The notes below the pieces were generated by a model. The model saw only the letters and a list, made by a program, of their open reading frames with translations, was not told the origin of the DNA and ran no database searches. From Minisyncoccota bacterium (lineage in GTDB: Bacteria > Patescibacteriota > Microgenomatia > UBA1400 > PJMF01), in assembly GCA_003518205.1 (NCBI GenBank), contig DOZC01000023.1, positions 1-6,634 of the forward strand: a stretch of DNA of 6,634 nucleotides. Direction: 5' to 3'. Positions 5,895-6,634 of this stretch are shown piece by piece. Numbering within the stretch: position 1 is the stretch's first letter; each line of letters begins with the position of its first letter. The position numbers were made by a program, and so were the translations under genes.

Positions 5895-6053
5895 TTTTTC
5901 TTGTTTAGCGGCAATCGTATAAATTTCTATCTGCGGTGAAGTAGACTTTTGTTGTAATTTATTGAAGACTTCAACATACGTTGAGAATTTTTCACATTAT
6001 GATGCTAAACGACCAGCATCAATTTCAACTAGCAAAGGAGCTAACATCAAATT
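5895..6053. other. non-coding stretch with small hairpins
   Basis: I see no credible gene here. TTGAAG-A-CTTCAA (5962-5974) is a perfect palindrome. It overlaps an alternative hairpin, TTCAAC-ATAC-GTTGAG (about 5970-5985), which is followed by AATTTTT and could be a weak terminator. TGATGCT/AGCATCA (6000-6006 and 6015-6021) is a third hairpin with an 8-base loop. Confidence 0.4.
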
Positions 6054-6060
6054 AGTTCCT

Positions 6061-6082
6061 AGTTCCTAGTATATTAGGAACT
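6061..6082. promoter_or_regulatory. inverted repeat upstream of the winged-helix gene (operator or terminator)
   Basis: AGTTCCTA (6061-6068) and TAGGAACT (6075-6082) are perfect 8-bp arms around GTATAT. An extra direct copy of AGTTCCT lies just before (6054-6060). The site lies immediately upstream of a -10 box and next to a DNA-binding protein gene, which suits an autoregulatory operator. Because TTT follows on the plus strand, it could instead be a weak terminator. Confidence 0.5.
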
Positions 6083-6084
6083 TT

Positions 6085-6090
6085 TATGAT
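6085..6090 (+). promoter_or_regulatory. likely -10 box (TATGAT) of the winged-helix gene
   Basis: TATGAT lies 11 bp before the ATG at 6102. Transcription would begin within a few bases of the ATG, so the mRNA would be leaderless or nearly so. This fits the absence of a ribosome site. No clear -35 box is seen. Confidence 0.4.
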
Positions 6091-6101
6091 ATTCTTCGTA
6101 T

Positions 6102-6634
6102 ATGAAGACAAATCAAAAAATAATTGATTATCTTAAAGAATATCGACAAACTAATGCTCAAGAATTGGCAGATTATTTGGGAATTACAGATCGTGGCGTG
6201 CGTAAACAATTGTTAGTTATGCTCAGAAATGGGATTCTGACAAAGAAAGGCCGTCCGCCAGTTGTTTACTACCAATTAAACACAGATTCGGTTATAGCAT
6301 CCGGGGACACTCTGCCGACAAGCAGCGTTAGGGTAATTAATCAAAACTTTTTGTTTATTACCCCAACTGGCGAAAAATTAGAAGGAATTAGCGGTTTTGA
6401 AGCATGGTGTCAAAAACACAATTTATCATTGGTTAAAACTTCGCATGAATACGTTGCGATGCTTAAAAAATTTTCGCAGTACAAAAAACAAGGTTTTATA
6501 AATGGCCTAGCCAAACTCAAACGTACGTATGATCAGGTATATTTGGACAATTTGTATTACTTAGATTTTTACAGTATTGATCGATTTGGCAAAACAAAGC
6601 TTGGGCAACTGTTGCTATACGCCAAACAAAGTCA
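6102..6634 (+). CDS. winged helix-turn-helix protein, 3' end cut by the window
   Basis: The frame is open from ATG 6102 to the window end (177 codons, no stop). The N-terminus (residues 1-60) is a winged helix. MKTNQKIIDYLKEY is helix 1, and AQELADYLGITDRGVRKQL (19-37) is the helix-turn-helix, like DeoR/MarR-type domains. NGILTKKGRPPVVYYQL (43-59) is the beta wing. A linker (about 60-75) leads to a second region beginning VRVINQNFLFITPTGEKLEG, followed by GFEAWCQKHN and a helical part rich in Lys, Tyr and Leu. I do not recognise this second domain. The protein is probably a transcriptional regulator with a sensing or effector domain. Upstream lie an inverted repeat and a -10 box, which suggests autoregulation. 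The start is fixed by the winged-helix pattern, with no Shine-Dalgarno. Confidence 0.8.
   Translation, partial: MKTNQKIIDYLKEYRQTNAQELADYLGITDRGVRKQLLVMLRNGILTKKGRPPVVYYQLNTDSVIASGDTLPTSSVRVINQNFLFITPTGEKLEGISGFEAWCQKHNLSLVKTSHEYVAMLKKFSQYKKQGFINGLAKLKRTYDQVYLDNLYYLDFYSIDRFGKTKLGQLLLYAKQS

Overview
The window is AT-rich bacterial DNA, most likely from a member of the Candidate Phyla Radiation (Patescibacteria). This is an inference from several weak signs. None of the three tRNA genes encodes its CCA tail, and none of the protein genes has a clear Shine-Dalgarno site. The cytidylate-kinase-like and recombinase proteins also look like those I associate with such genomes. TGA is used as a normal stop codon, so the TGA=Gly code of Gracilibacteria/Absconditabacteria does not apply.

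The left part (1-4622) looks like the right end of an integrated mobile element. A large serine recombinase (2859-4622, +) ends exactly on the 3' end of a tRNA-Lys gene. Divergent from it is a gene of the uncharacterised DUF6119/TIGR04141 family ('sporadically distributed protein'). That gene is broken in two: an IS630-family insertion sequence (500-1590), with 29-bp perfect terminal inverted repeats and a TA target duplication, sits inside it. Removing the IS plus one TA rejoins the two halves in frame as a protein of about 522 residues. The left end of the larger element is outside the window.

The middle part (4620-5653) looks like host chromosome. It holds a tRNA-Arg(TCG)/tRNA-Lys(CTT) pair on the minus strand, a divergent promoter region, and an intact cytidylate-kinase-like gene on the plus strand.

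The right part holds tRNA-Leu(CAG), a short palindromic repeat, and a decayed partial copy of the same tRNA-Leu. Then comes a 200-bp non-coding stretch with several small hairpins, followed by a winged-helix regulator gene cut by the window end. The same type of palindromic repeat word (TCCGAT/TCAGATATC) also lies between tRNA-Arg and tRNA-Lys, so it is a dispersed, tRNA-associated repeat.

The most interesting points are four: the exactly reconstructable DUF6119 disruption, the recombinase stop codon that overlaps the tRNA-Lys acceptor end, the tRNA-Leu relic, and the tRNA-linked palindromic repeats.
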